A DNA stretch of 64,000 nt from Methylobacillus methanolivorans (GCF_020531845.1 NZ_JAJAVF010000002.1:1-64000); one strand, 5' to 3'; counted from the first letter of the stretch, positions 8,651 through 18,172 are shown. Made by a program: numbers and translations. Notes: generated by a model not told the origin, from the letters alone.

Positions 8651-10456
8651 TTAGCTGATGCCGGTTGCAAATAGGGATGGTGAATCTTGGATCAGTTTTT
8701 TTGTGTAGTTTTCCTGTGGGCGATCTAGTAGCTCGTCCACCGTCCCGGCCTCTATTACTCGGCCATGATTCAATACCATGACGCGATCTGCAATCGTGCG
8801 CACCACTCCTAGATTATGAGTGACAAAAACGATAGCAAGACCTTGTTGTTGTAATGATTGTAATAATTCCAAGATATTCGCTTGTACTGACACATCCAAT
8901 GCCGACGTGATTTCATCGCAGATAAGCAGTTGAGGGTTGCAGATCAAGGCTCGCGCAATCGCGACACGCTGAAGCTCTCCTCCTGATAACTCACGTGGAT
9001 ATTGTTGCAGGATTTTTTTAGGCAACGATACCTGATTCAATACGCCCTCTACTTTTTGTTGTGTCGTGGTGGGATTGAGGTTGAAAAAATGTTGTGTTGC
9101 CGCGGTAAGCGTCATTCCAATCGTATGTTTTGGATTCAGGGCTTGGTAAGGGTTCTGGAAAATATACTGGATTTTGTGGCGTTGCTTGCTGGCGCGATAG
9201 GCTGCTCTAAGCGGTAGTTCCTCACCATTGAAGTTGATACGGCCAGTAGCGGAAATATTGAGCCCCGCCATGATCTTGGCAAGGGTGGTCTTGCCAGAAC
9301 CGGATTGTCCAACAATAGCCAAGCATTCGCCGATGGCTACTTCCAGAGAAATGTCGTGCAGCACCGGTTGTTTGCCATATCGGGCTGAGACGTGGTGTAG
9401 ATACAGAATCGGTGACTGGGTTGTATTACCTGTCTGGCGGGTAGCCGCCTTACGCTGCTGGTATTCCGCGTGTACCAATGGCAATGGCGTTGTGTGCAGG
9501 CAGGCGAGCTGATGCCCTTCATCCAGGGAGCGTAATAATGGTTGCGAGTCATGGCATTGCTGTGTGGCTTTGAAGCAGCGCGGTGCAAAAGCGCAGCCTT
9601 GGCCTCTATGGCCAGGTGCTAAGGTTTGGCCGGGAATAGGTTTTGGCGTCCGTCTGAGTGCAATGTCTGGAATTGCCTCAAGCAAGCCATGGCTGTAAGG
9701 ATGGTATGGTTGCGTAAACAAGCGATGACGTGGCGAGATTTCCGCAATGCGGCCAGCGTAAAGTACCATCACGCGGTCTGCGAGTTGTTTGACGACAGCG
9801 AGGTCATGCGAAACATACACGGCAGCAGCATTGTAGCGTTTGCATAGGTCGCGGATGGTGTTGAGTATCCTGGCCTGCGAGCTCACATCAAGCGCTGTCG
9901 TTGGCTCATCCAGAACAATCAATTTGGGGCGCAGAATAAATGCCAACCCGAGCAGAATGCGTTGTTGTTGTCCCCCTGAAAGTTGATGAGGAAATCTATC
10001 CAGGAACTCTTCATCATCTGGGAGCCCAACATCATTCATGATCGTCACTACCTGGGCTTGTCTTTGGTGTTGGGCGAGTTCTGGTCGATGTGCTGTTAAC
10101 ACGTCATGCAAATGCTGGCCGATGGTGCGTAGTGGATTGAGTGCCATGGCAGGGTTTTGCGCAACCAGGCTGACCAGGTGACCGCGTACTGTACGTAAGT
10201 CCTGAGGCGCGAGCGCGAGTAGGTCAATGCTGTCGATGAGGATGGTGCCGGATTTTACCTTTGCACCGGCCCTGGTATGAGCTAGCAAGGCCATGGCGAT
10301 GGTGGTCTTGCCTGACCCTGATTCGCCAACCAATGCCAATACTTCCCCTGCGTGTACGCTGAAACTAATGTCTGCCACTAGTTCGGTGCCATTTTCCAGG
10401 GTGATATTGAGTTGATCGACAGTGAGTAGGGCAGGAATCGATTGCGCTGATGTCAT
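8651..10456 (-). CDS. ABC transporter ATP-binding protein with two fused ATPase domains (DppD-DppF/YejF type)
   Basis: 601 residues containing two complete peptide/nickel-type ABC ATPases in tandem. Domain 1 has Walker A GESGSGKTT at residues 44-52 and the signature LSGGQQQR. A DppD-type C-terminal extension with a cysteine-containing cluster (GCAFAPRC.., C near CLHTT) follows. Domain 2 has Walker A GQSGSGKTT and signature LSGGELQR. It powers the two permeases encoded immediately upstream, with which it overlaps by 4 bases. The fusion means one polypeptide supplies both ATPase sites. Last gene of the five-gene uptake and monooxygenase operon. No terminator with a T-run follows. Confidence 0.95.
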   Translation of the reverse strand: MTSAQSIPALLTVDQLNITLENGTELVADISFSVHAGEVLALVGESGSGKTTIAMALLAHTRAGAKVKSGTILIDSIDLLALAPQDLRTVRGHLVSLVAQNPAMALNPLRTIGQHLHDVLTAHRPELAQHQRQAQVVTIMNDVGLPDDEEFLDRFPHQLSGGQQQRILLGLAFILRPKLIVLDEPTTALDVSSQARILNTIRDLCKRYNAAAVYVSHDLAVVKQLADRVMVLYAGRIAEISPRHRLFTQPYHPYSHGLLEAIPDIALRRTPKPIPGQTLAPGHRGQGCAFAPRCFKATQQCHDSQPLLRSLDEGHQLACLHTTPLPLVHAEYQQRKAATRQTGNTTQSPILYLHHVSARYGKQPVLHDISLEVAIGECLAIVGQSGSGKTTLAKIMAGLNISATGRINFNGEELPLRAAYRASKQRHKIQYIFQNPYQALNPKHTIGMTLTAATQHFFNLNPTTTQQKVEGVLNQVSLPKKILQQYPRELSGGELQRVAIARALICNPQLLICDEITSALDVSVQANILELLQSLQQQGLAIVFVTHNLGVVRTIADRVMVLNHGRVIEAGTVDELLDRPQENYTKKLIQDSPSLFATGIS

Positions 10457-11289
10457 CGGGCCTCCTTGATGCCTGATTGTGCTCTTCCCAGGCCTTCTGC
10501 CAGCAGGTTGGTTCCCAATGCGAACAACGCGATCAGGATGGCTGGTGCCAATACTGCATAGGGTTGTATCTGTAAACCTGCACGGTTTTCGTTGACCATC
10601 AGCCCCCAGTCAGCTGCGGGAGGTTCAACGCCATATCCAAGAAAACTGAGCCCGGCAAGAATGCCGACCGCCCATGAAAGCATGGTGCCAAGATGAATCA
10701 GCAAAGGCATGCTGATATTGGGCAGGATTTCGTGCAGCAGGATGCGGTGCGTCGAATATCCCATCATCGTGGTTGCCTCAATATATTCTTGTTGAGCAAT
10801 GCCCAGTGTAATGCTGCGGGATAAGCGGATGACGCCAGGTAAAAAGGCAATCGCAACGATGAGCACAATCAGCCAGGGATCTCGACCCAGCATGGCAACC
10901 ACCAGCAATATCAGGATCAGGTTGGGAAAAGCAAGGAATACATCCGACCACCATACAATGCTTTGATCAATGCGGCCGCGAAAAAAGCCAGCCACCATGC
11001 CGAGCAGGGCACCTGAGGCCAAGGCGATGACAGATGCCGCTACAGACATCCATACCAAGGATAATCCACCGGAGAGCAAGCGTGACCAGACGTCATGACC
11101 CAAATAGTCATATCCCAGTAGTGCCTTGGCATCAGGTGACCCATAGCGAGGGCCTACCAGGTCGACAGGCGAGTGAGGTGCCAACCAGGGCCCGATCAAG
11201 GCCAATAGCAGAATACCTGCGCTCAGGGTAAATCCGAGGCCAACCTGACTGTTCTTGCTGATGTTACTGATCCAGGTTGTGATATTCAT
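10453..11289 (-). CDS. ABC transporter permease, DppC type
   Basis: 278-residue inner-membrane permease of the peptide/nickel family. A hydrophobic helix near residues 19-36 is followed by the DppC-type GPRYGSPDAKALLGYDYLGHDVWSR region (quoted in part: LLGYDYLGHDVWSRLLSG), further membrane helices, and the cytoplasmic EAA coupling motif around EATTMMGYSTHRILLHEILP (ATPase contact). Length matches DppC/OppC. Start and stop overlap the neighbouring permease and ATPase genes by 4 bases each, so the transporter genes are translationally coupled. Confidence 0.93.
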   Translation of the reverse strand: MNITTWISNISKNSQVGLGFTLSAGILLLALIGPWLAPHSPVDLVGPRYGSPDAKALLGYDYLGHDVWSRLLSGGLSLVWMSVAASVIALASGALLGMVAGFFRGRIDQSIVWWSDVFLAFPNLILILLVVAMLGRDPWLIVLIVAIAFLPGVIRLSRSITLGIAQQEYIEATTMMGYSTHRILLHEILPNISMPLLIHLGTMLSWAVGILAGLSFLGYGVEPPAADWGLMVNENRAGLQIQPYAVLAPAILIALFALGTNLLAEGLGRAQSGIKEAR

Positions 11290-12392
11290 TGCTTGCCTCC
11301 TGCGTTGGCTGGCTGTGTGCGCAATCTTGGCGTCAATAGCACAGTCATAATGTCGGCGAGCAGATTGATTAGCATAACGCTACCGGCCAGAAAAACCACG
11401 ATTGCCTGAATGACAGGAATGTCACGAATATCAACAGCAGCATTCAAGGCGCTGCCTATGCCTGGATAAGTAAATACCACTTCAACAACCAGTACGCCCC
11501 CAATCATGACGCTAGTTGTTAATGCGATCGCCTGGATAGCCGGGATGACCGCATTGGGGATTGCATATTGCCAGATGATGGTACTGTGTTTCAGGCCGCG
11601 TAACCTGGCGCTGGTGATGAATTCAGAATCAAGAATTTCTATCATGGAGCTACGTACCAGCCGTAACAGGTAGGGTACGGTGGCAACCACTAGGGTCAAG
11701 GTGGGTAGCACCAGAAAAAAAGGCTGAGAAAACGCCGATCGGTTAGGATCAAGGAGTGAAACGGCAGGCAAGATAGGAAACACTGATGTTGCCAATAGCA
11801 TCATCAGGCCAATGGCAATGGCAAAGCTGGGAATGGCCTTGAGTGCAATCATGGTGGATAGGCAGGCGCGATCTATCCAGCTATCTCGCCGTAGTGCAAG
11901 AAACACCCCCAGAAATAGCGATGCAGGGATGCTGATGAGCAGAACGCTGGCCACCAGTGCCAGTGAGTTTTCCAGGCGACCAGCAATCAATTGCGTGACG
12001 GGTGTGTTGGAGTCAATAGAATGTCCCCAGTCTCCTTGCAGTGCGTTGCTGATCCACTGGAAATATTGGCTGGCGATTGGCTGGTCCAACCCAAGGGTTT
12101 GCCTAAATACCTGCACCGCGTCTTCTGTGGCTTCTGGGCCTAGAATTACTCGGGCAGGATCGGATGGCAATGCCTGGGTGGCTGCAAATACCAGTATGCT
12201 GATAACGATGATGCCCAGTAAGCTGGAAACGATACGCTTGAGCATCCAGGGTAGCCAGGCTGGGATGGTGTACTGATTTACCCAGGCTTGCGTTTTGTGC
12301 TTTTGGGAAGTGATTGGCAAGGTGCTAAATGAAGCCTTTGCTTTCCATCTTCCCGTTTTTCCTGGCTTGCCTACGCCTGTGAGGATCGTCAT
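11286..12392 (-). CDS. ABC transporter permease, DppB type, with an N-terminal extension
   Basis: Inner-membrane permease of the peptide/nickel family. The typical DppB N-terminal helix starts at MLKRIVSSLLGIIVISILVF, then ALPSDPARVILGPEAT and five more membrane helices, with an EAA-like ARLRGLKHSTIIWQYAIPN segment. I use ATG 12392 because it overlaps the TGA of the binding-protein gene in ATGA. An ATG at 12410 would overlap it by 22 bases. Either way about 50 polar residues precede the first helix, which is unusual, and the true start could be the internal Met of MLKRI. Partner of the DppC-type permease encoded next. Confidence 0.9.
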   Translation of the reverse strand: MTILTGVGKPGKTGRWKAKASFSTLPITSQKHKTQAWVNQYTIPAWLPWMLKRIVSSLLGIIVISILVFAATQALPSDPARVILGPEATEDAVQVFRQTLGLDQPIASQYFQWISNALQGDWGHSIDSNTPVTQLIAGRLENSLALVASVLLISIPASLFLGVFLALRRDSWIDRACLSTMIALKAIPSFAIAIGLMMLLATSVFPILPAVSLLDPNRSAFSQPFFLVLPTLTLVVATVPYLLRLVRSSMIEILDSEFITSARLRGLKHSTIIWQYAIPNAVIPAIQAIALTTSVMIGGVLVVEVVFTYPGIGSALNAAVDIRDIPVIQAIVVFLAGSVMLINLLADIMTVLLTPRLRTQPANAGGKQ

Positions 12393-13981
12393 GCGGATCT
12401 GTTTATCCATAATTTGTCAAAGCGCCAAGTCGGGAAGTGGGAACGTTCTGGTGCCAACCCGCCGACATGCTTGCCAGCGGCATCCAGCGTGTTGGTATAG
12501 CCCCAGATGATTAATCCGCCATGATCGTGCTGGATTTGCTGCGCCTCATGTACTAATGGTTTTCTGGCATCGACATTTGTCGTGGAAATCGCTTGTGTGA
12601 ATAGTTCATTAAAGCGAGGGTTGTCAAAATGCGTCTTGTTGGCGGTTGAGATGGGGCTATCTACCATTGCTGCAGTGTGCAGGAAGCTTCCACCCAGCCG
12701 GCTATTGGTGCTGAACTGCCAATCATTGCGCAACGGCCCACCGAATGTGGCGGAATCAACTTGCGTGACTTTGACCGTGACGCCAGCTTTCTTGGCTTGT
12801 TCAGCCAAGACCAAGCCTGCAGGCGAGCCTCCTGCAACAGCAGTCAAGCCAGGGCCTACGGTCAACTCCACTCTCAGGTCATTGTTGTATCCCGCTTGTT
12901 TCAGCAGGAAGCGGGCTTGTTCAAGGTCATATTCGCGCTGGGGAATGGTGTGGTTGAACGTGGGATCCAAAGGCGAGTATAAGTCATTGGCGATACGGCC
13001 TTCGCCACCCAATGCGCGGTCTATTAGCTCCTGACGGTTGACGAGCAGGCGGAAGGCCTGCCTGACCCGGTCGTCGTTGAATGGTGCCTTGCTCAAGTTC
13101 ATGTCAAACGACTGCCAGCCATGGGTTTCGCTGATGATGACATTGACCTTGGGGTTTTGCTTGAGGGGAATGACCTGTTCCGGATCCAGCGCATTTGCGA
13201 CGTCGATCTGCCCGCTAAGCAACGCGGCTACTCGCGAGGTTTGGTCTTTGAAGTCAATGATTTCCAGTTCATCCGGGTAAGGCTGACCAGTCTTGTAGAA
13301 GTTCTCGAAACGCGTGAACAGTGAGCGTTGCCCTGGCACAAATTCTTTCAGCTTGAATGGACCGGCACCGACTGGATTGGTAACTGGATGATAATCTTTC
13401 GGCACGAGGCCACCAAAATTCACCCAGCTATCCGGTAATGAAAGCAGGCCACGCCCCCCCTTGATCGGAATCCTGACGGTACGTTCATCCACCTTGACCA
13501 GATTATCCCGATCTATCCACTGCAGGTACGCCAGGTAAGGTGATGCAAGGGCAGGGTCTGATAAGCGCCGTGCCGAGAAAATCAGGTCATCGGCAGTAAT
13601 CGTCTTACCATTGTGGAATTCCAGGTCTTTGCGTAGGCGAATAGTCCACAGGGAGGCATTGTCATTGACATCTACTTCTTCAGCCAACGCAAGTTCTGGA
13701 GTCATGGCCTCACCCCACTCCCACAATTTGCTGTAAAGCGCGAAGCCGCGAATGATGGCACCTGTGGTGAGCGGCTTGTGTGCATCCAGATCGCCGGTTT
13801 TACTGCCATCGATAATGCCTAGGCGCAGGCGTCCGCCATATTGCGGTGTGCTGGGTAATGCAGTCACTGCATTATCGTTGTTGTTGCGGCAACCACTCAG
13901 GAGGCCACCGCCAAGCAAGATGCTACCACCCAAGGCGGCAGAATTGATAAGAAAGCCACGCCGGGATAGTTCAGTGGTCAT
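12389..13981 (-). CDS. Solute-binding lipoprotein of ABC family 5, Tat-exported
   Basis: 530-residue family 5 (peptide/nickel/opine type) extracytoplasmic binding protein. The N-terminus carries a twin-arginine signal (SRRGFL, Arg7-Arg8) followed by a lipobox LLSGC (Cys31), so it is predicted to be folded before export and anchored as a lipoprotein. The body has the family marks LAEEVDVNDNASLWTIRLRK and LEFHNGKTITADDLIFSARR (each part of the conserved SBP_bac_5 blocks). Tat export hints at a cofactor-bound or fast-folding protein, which is inference. It lies 39 bases after the flavin monooxygenase gene and is coupled to the permease gene, so it likely delivers that enzyme's substrate. Confidence 0.93.
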   Translation of the reverse strand: MTTELSRRGFLINSAALGGSILLGGGLLSGCRNNNDNAVTALPSTPQYGGRLRLGIIDGSKTGDLDAHKPLTTGAIIRGFALYSKLWEWGEAMTPELALAEEVDVNDNASLWTIRLRKDLEFHNGKTITADDLIFSARRLSDPALASPYLAYLQWIDRDNLVKVDERTVRIPIKGGRGLLSLPDSWVNFGGLVPKDYHPVTNPVGAGPFKLKEFVPGQRSLFTRFENFYKTGQPYPDELEIIDFKDQTSRVAALLSGQIDVANALDPEQVIPLKQNPKVNVIISETHGWQSFDMNLSKAPFNDDRVRQAFRLLVNRQELIDRALGGEGRIANDLYSPLDPTFNHTIPQREYDLEQARFLLKQAGYNNDLRVELTVGPGLTAVAGGSPAGLVLAEQAKKAGVTVKVTQVDSATFGGPLRNDWQFSTNSRLGGSFLHTAAMVDSPISTANKTHFDNPRFNELFTQAISTTNVDARKPLVHEAQQIQHDHGGLIIWGYTNTLDAAGKHVGGLAPERSHFPTWRFDKLWINRSA

Positions 13982-14020
13982 GTCTGTTTTCCAAGTGTGA
14001 TGTCAATCATGAGTAAAGGG

Positions 14021-15262
14021 TTACGCAGCTTGTTGCTCTGTCTCTGAAGCGTGCTGGTGGCGTTCGCCACGATGTGGATAGCTGTCGCGTCGCACAGGCG
14101 AAAGCAAGGGCACATCAAAACCATGATCCAGGTCTAGCAATGGGAACAACAGGTCTGCTACGCGATGGGCTTCTTCAATCAGCGGCCAGCCAGAAAGAAT
14201 GAAGGCATGTGTGCCGTTGGCTTCAAATTCGCGAATGCGCGCTGCCACATTCTGGGCACTGCCAACCAGCGTAGTGCCTGCTAGGGGGCCCAAGACGTTG
14301 AAGCCATGCAGTGCGGGGCCCGTCCAGATATTGGGGTATATCTCGTAATCCTTGGCTTTGGGCAGCTTACCAGCGCGAATGCTTTCCAGATTTTGTTGCA
14401 CTTGCGGGTCAGGGCTACGATAGCTGTCGAAAGTTTCGCCGGGAGGCAGTTGGCGTTTGATCGAGTCAATGGCGTATTGCACCGAGGTGCGGTCGACCAG
14501 ATATTGTGCATATTCCCAGGCCTCTTCCTCGGTTTCGCGCACGATGATTTGTAAGCGCGTACCAAAGGTAAGCTTGCGGCCATGCTTGGCGGCTTCTGCA
14601 CCAACACGCCTGAATTTCTCGCCCAATAAGTGTGGCTTATCGGCAAAGCTGAGGTAAACATCCAGTAACTTGGCGGAATGGGCAACACCTGGTGCAGAGG
14701 TGCCCGCCCCCCACAATGAAATAGCATCCTGATATTGACGTGAATAAGCTTGTTGCCGTTTTACCATGCCTGCAACCGCAGGCGGTGCGGCATCAATCTT
14801 GATGTATTTGCCGACATAACCCGCTTGGGAGCCACGGTACAATTGCTGGAAGGCATCCCAGTATTCATAGCTAAAGTCGTAACGTTCATCATGGGTAATG
14901 TGAAATCCCATGGATGGCAAGATGGCATCGCTGCCATTGACGACGTTATAAATCAGCCTGCCTTCTGAAAACCGGTCAATGGTTCGCGCCATCTGGGCCA
15001 GCTTCGCTGGTGCAATCAGCCCTGGATAAACGGCGGCAACAAATTTCATACGCCTGGTGGCTGCCAGCAAGGATGCCGCGACAATATTCACATCATTGCC
15101 AGCGCCGCCGCCTGTTGCCAGCAGTGCGCCGTAATACCCCAGTTTATCAATGCTGGTCGCTAGTTGCTGGAGATGGTCAAAACCTGTACTCCAGCGGCCA
15201 TCGTTTTCCCAAGGTACCGGTCCATCAGGTTCGGTGAGGTACCACAATAGTTTGACTGCCAT
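14021..15262 (-). CDS. LLM-class FMNH2-dependent monooxygenase, SsuD-like
   Basis: 413-residue luciferase-like monooxygenase of the alkanesulfonate monooxygenase group. Family marks are GGAGNDVNIVAASLLAAT, FSEGRLIYNVVNGSD (substrate/flavin region), FGTRLQIIVRET, and the C-terminal LSGWPLIEEAHRVADLLFPL. SsuD enzymes use FMNH2 and O2 to cleave C-S bonds, releasing sulfite and an aldehyde. In E. coli SsuD (from memory) the RIHVIVRET segment carries an active-site Arg and His. Here the Arg is kept but the His position is Gln (RLQIIVRET), so the substrate may differ. No flavin reductase gene is adjacent. The His-rich C-terminal tail is unlike SsuD. Confidence 0.9.
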   Translation of the reverse strand: MAVKLLWYLTEPDGPVPWENDGRWSTGFDHLQQLATSIDKLGYYGALLATGGGAGNDVNIVAASLLAATRRMKFVAAVYPGLIAPAKLAQMARTIDRFSEGRLIYNVVNGSDAILPSMGFHITHDERYDFSYEYWDAFQQLYRGSQAGYVGKYIKIDAAPPAVAGMVKRQQAYSRQYQDAISLWGAGTSAPGVAHSAKLLDVYLSFADKPHLLGEKFRRVGAEAAKHGRKLTFGTRLQIIVRETEEEAWEYAQYLVDRTSVQYAIDSIKRQLPPGETFDSYRSPDPQVQQNLESIRAGKLPKAKDYEIYPNIWTGPALHGFNVLGPLAGTTLVGSAQNVAARIREFEANGTHAFILSGWPLIEEAHRVADLLFPLLDLDHGFDVPLLSPVRRDSYPHRGERHQHASETEQQAA

Positions 15263-15436
15263 GTTCTATTCCTTTGTTGATGCATGTGACTGTAGTGGCG
15301 TGCAATGACATGCAGGTATTTTGCAAGCCTCATGCCAGCATGAGTGCAGTGCAGGTGTATTTTGTGTGTGTGGTTAACTTTTTGTTTTATATGGAATATA
15401 TGAATTTATGATCTGGCTTGATATTGCGCTTGTGGT

Positions 15437-15481
15437 TGGACACCAGCATTGCTGTTGCATGAGCAGCAGTGCTGGTGTCCA
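15437..15481. repeat. 18-bp inverted repeat (hairpin) between receptor and monooxygenase genes
   Basis: The arm TGGACACCAGCATTGCTG (15437-15454) pairs with 15464-15481 around a 9-nt loop. There is a single non-Watson-Crick step, G-U in plus-strand RNA and A-C in minus-strand RNA. Neither side has a T-run. It lies 24 bases beyond the end of the TonB receptor gene, in the 242-base gap before the monooxygenase gene. It could attenuate or stabilise the leftward message. Confidence 0.8.
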
Positions 15482-15504
15482 CTAGGAGGCTAGTCCATAT
15501 CAAC

Positions 15505-18135
15505 CTAGAAACGATAACCAAACGTGGCTTGCACCGAGAGTGGGTGCGAGGGCACGACAAATTCCCCAGTGGTGCCACCCACGCCGCCAGTGCTGAAGTT
15601 TTTGCGGTTCGTGAGGTTGAGGACACGCAGTGCTACATCGTATTTGGGCTGGTTGTAGTACAGCGTCAGGTCGAAATTATGGTTGTTGGGGATTCTGACG
15701 TCTTGAGCGGGGTTGGTGTACCAGCTGCTGGTCCACCAAGCCGACAGTGTAGCGCCGAGGCCAGAGGGTAAACGGTAATCCAGATAGCCATTGGCAGAGT
15801 ATTTGGGGATGCCTGGAGCACGAATGGCGCCTGGGTTAGGTAATCGGCTGAAGAAATTTCCATCACCAAACACCGTTGCATTGTCCGGCACAAAGCCTGC
15901 AGCAGAGAAGAAGCCCCCAGGGTAGGCCAAATAGGTGTAGCGTGCATCGGTGCGCGATGCATTGGCACCTCCGCTCAGGCGCTCGGTTGCCTGGAAGCGA
16001 ATCGAGGTTTCCACACCTTTCACAATCAGTCGTGCCATTTGCCCCAGGTTATCTGGGGCAGTGTCACGCTCTTGGCGGTAGGCTGCCAACGTCGCAAATA
16101 GTTTGTCGGGGACCAGCTCGGATTTGATCCCAACTTCGCGCAAGATGCTCAGGCTACGGAATGCCAGGGGAGACAGCCGATTGCCGCTGCCCCAGGTCAA
16201 TACGTCAGCAAAGCCACCGGTATTGATGGCATAGGAGCGGTCATAGTTGGTGTATAGCGTAGTGAACTGGCTAGGCTTGTAGAGCAGGCCTGCCTGCAGG
16301 CTGGGTAGCCAGACGCTGTAGCTGTCGCTGCGGTTATCGGTAGCAGGGTTGATAACCAGTGGATTCTTGATCCTGGCATCAATGTAGGAGGAGTTGAGAC
16401 CGATATTGAAACCGTATTTGTCGTTGATGAGGAAGTTCTGCTGCGTGAATAGAGACGTTGTCGTCCAGCGGCCCTCACTGGTATAGACTGCACCGGACGG
16501 TGGGAAGCCACCGACTTCGGCATAAAGCCCTCCTCCTACCGGATACATCCGTGGTAATACCAAGTAACCGAAACTGGTGAGTTGTGGCACGCCAGCCTGG
16601 CCTATCCACGACCCCGAGGTGCCATAGGTGGGCAAGCCCAACAGGCCAGCAGGTGTCTTGAGCGCAAGTGATGCAGTGAGGTCATATGGCGAAGTGGTAA
16701 AGCTGTTATTGGCTGCTAATGAGCGGAAGCTTTCGCGGCGAAAGGAAATACCGGTGTTGCTGCGGTCACTGATTTTGAGGCCGAATAACTCGAACTCATG
16801 GTGTCCGCGCAACTCGGTGCGGTTGTCGAAAATCTTGTCAGTGAATTGGGTCAGGAAGCTGCCAACCGAGTCGTTGGTATCGTCCGAGTATTGCACCATG
16901 GTGCTGTTGAGGATAGACCATTGCTGATTGAGGTCTATCGCGATACGTAGCTGGCTGACGCCACGTTTGGCTGTGTTCTTGTCCTCGGCGCGGGAAAAAT
17001 CACTGCGCGAGAGCTTGACAGTATCGTTGCCGGGAGTTGAGGGGTCATAAACCCAGCCACGTATTGTGCCTGGGTTACTTGAGTTGGTGAAAGGTGAGGC
17101 GACGTTGCCTACTACCACCATTTGCCCAGCGCTATTACGCACACGCTGCTGCCAGCCAGTAATGGCTGAATCGGCTGCCCCGGAAGCATAGACTGGGGAG
17201 TAATAATTGCTGCCTTGCTGGATGATGGGGGTGGCACGACCAGCGTTATAGGTGCCGTGATCAATCAGGTCCTGGGTGGTACGGTTCCAGCCGTGTATGA
17301 CATTGTAATCATAGTAGTCATCATAGCTGGCATTCCAGTCCACGCGCACATTATCCTGAGGCTTCCAGGCCAATGCGCCATAGAAGGCATTGAAATTATT
17401 GCTGACATTATCGTAGTAGTCATTGGTGCGCTGCGGCGTGATACTGACGCGATAGGCAAGCGTATCACTGATGGGGCCTGTGGTGTCGTAGGTAATGCGC
17501 GCTGTACGGAACGAGCCGCCGCTAGGTACCCAGGTGCCGATGAGGCCGCGAATTTCGGAACGTTGTTTCTCGAAGTCAGGTAGCTTGGATAGATAGTTGA
17601 TATAACCGCCACTGCGTGAGGTGGGGCCGAACACTTGGGGTGGTGTGCCACTGACGACATCGGCGCCTTCATAGGCATTGATATTGAAAGGCCGACGTAC
17701 GTTATAGGTACGTTGACCGTCTTGGAACAGTTCTGATGCTTGCCCGCGAATCACTGGGGCAATATTGACGTTCTGGCCGCCATTGCGCTGTATGCTCGGG
17801 CCGTAACGCACCAGGTCATCAGCGTTACGGATAGGATCCTTGGCCAATTGGTCTGCGGTGATCTCGAACACTGATCGTGGAGTGTCCAATACCGAAGCTT
17901 CAGCGCCTAATGAGCTGGTCGGGCGGCTAGGCAGAGGCGAGCTTGTCAGGGTCTCGGCTTGTACCACCACATGACCGAGAAGATTGGTTTCTGTATCACT
18001 AGCAGTGGATTCGGTATTCGTGCCGGTTTCTGCATTGCTCTCTAGGGCCATCGCCTGGTTGGCATAGACGTTCAGTAAGGTGCTGATGGCGATAAAGCCC
18101 AGCGAACGTTTGGCGAACGACTGGTGTTTTTTCAT
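15505..18135 (-). CDS. TonB-dependent outer-membrane receptor
   Basis: 876-residue TonB-dependent receptor. A signal peptide (residues 1 to about 31, ending NQAMA) is followed by a short linker, a TonB-box-like segment (LLGHVVVQAE, about residues 52-61), and the plug domain with SVLDTPRSVFEIT, ADDLVRYGPSIQRNGGQ and APVIRGQ. A 22-strand barrel ends in an aromatic terminal residue (TFGYRF). It resembles the ferric-siderophore (FhuE/FecA-like) branch, but no iron genes or FecI/FecR regulators are present. Beside the Tat lipoprotein, ABC permeases and SsuD-like enzymes, a substrate too large for porins, or one scarce in the environment, is the simplest inference. A hairpin sits close to its start codon. 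Confidence 0.93.
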   Translation of the reverse strand: MKKHQSFAKRSLGFIAISTLLNVYANQAMALESNAETGTNTESTASDTETNLLGHVVVQAETLTSSPLPSRPTSSLGAEASVLDTPRSVFEITADQLAKDPIRNADDLVRYGPSIQRNGGQNVNIAPVIRGQASELFQDGQRTYNVRRPFNINAYEGADVVSGTPPQVFGPTSRSGGYINYLSKLPDFEKQRSEIRGLIGTWVPSGGSFRTARITYDTTGPISDTLAYRVSITPQRTNDYYDNVSNNFNAFYGALAWKPQDNVRVDWNASYDDYYDYNVIHGWNRTTQDLIDHGTYNAGRATPIIQQGSNYYSPVYASGAADSAITGWQQRVRNSAGQMVVVGNVASPFTNSSNPGTIRGWVYDPSTPGNDTVKLSRSDFSRAEDKNTAKRGVSQLRIAIDLNQQWSILNSTMVQYSDDTNDSVGSFLTQFTDKIFDNRTELRGHHEFELFGLKISDRSNTGISFRRESFRSLAANNSFTTSPYDLTASLALKTPAGLLGLPTYGTSGSWIGQAGVPQLTSFGYLVLPRMYPVGGGLYAEVGGFPPSGAVYTSEGRWTTTSLFTQQNFLINDKYGFNIGLNSSYIDARIKNPLVINPATDNRSDSYSVWLPSLQAGLLYKPSQFTTLYTNYDRSYAINTGGFADVLTWGSGNRLSPLAFRSLSILREVGIKSELVPDKLFATLAAYRQERDTAPDNLGQMARLIVKGVETSIRFQATERLSGGANASRTDARYTYLAYPGGFFSAAGFVPDNATVFGDGNFFSRLPNPGAIRAPGIPKYSANGYLDYRLPSGLGATLSAWWTSSWYTNPAQDVRIPNNHNFDLTLYYNQPKYDVALRVLNLTNRKNFSTGGVGGTTGEFVVPSHPLSVQATFGYRF

Positions 18136-18150
18136 GTTTTCCCCTGGTTG

Positions 18151-18172
18151 TATCCCGGCAAGACGCGGGATA
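18151..18172 (-). promoter_or_regulatory. Leader hairpin beside the TonB receptor start
   Basis: On the minus strand TATCCCG and CGGGATA form a 7-bp stem with an 8-nt loop. It ends 15 bases before the ATG at 18135, next to the Shine-Dalgarno AGGGGA. It could influence ribosome access; no known riboswitch consensus is recognised. Confidence 0.6.

Noticed and set aside
8630..8675. Inverted repeat CCTATTTG...CAAATAGG at the end of the ABC ATPase gene
   Set aside because: 30-base loop, no T-run, and partly within the coding end; too weak to call a terminator.
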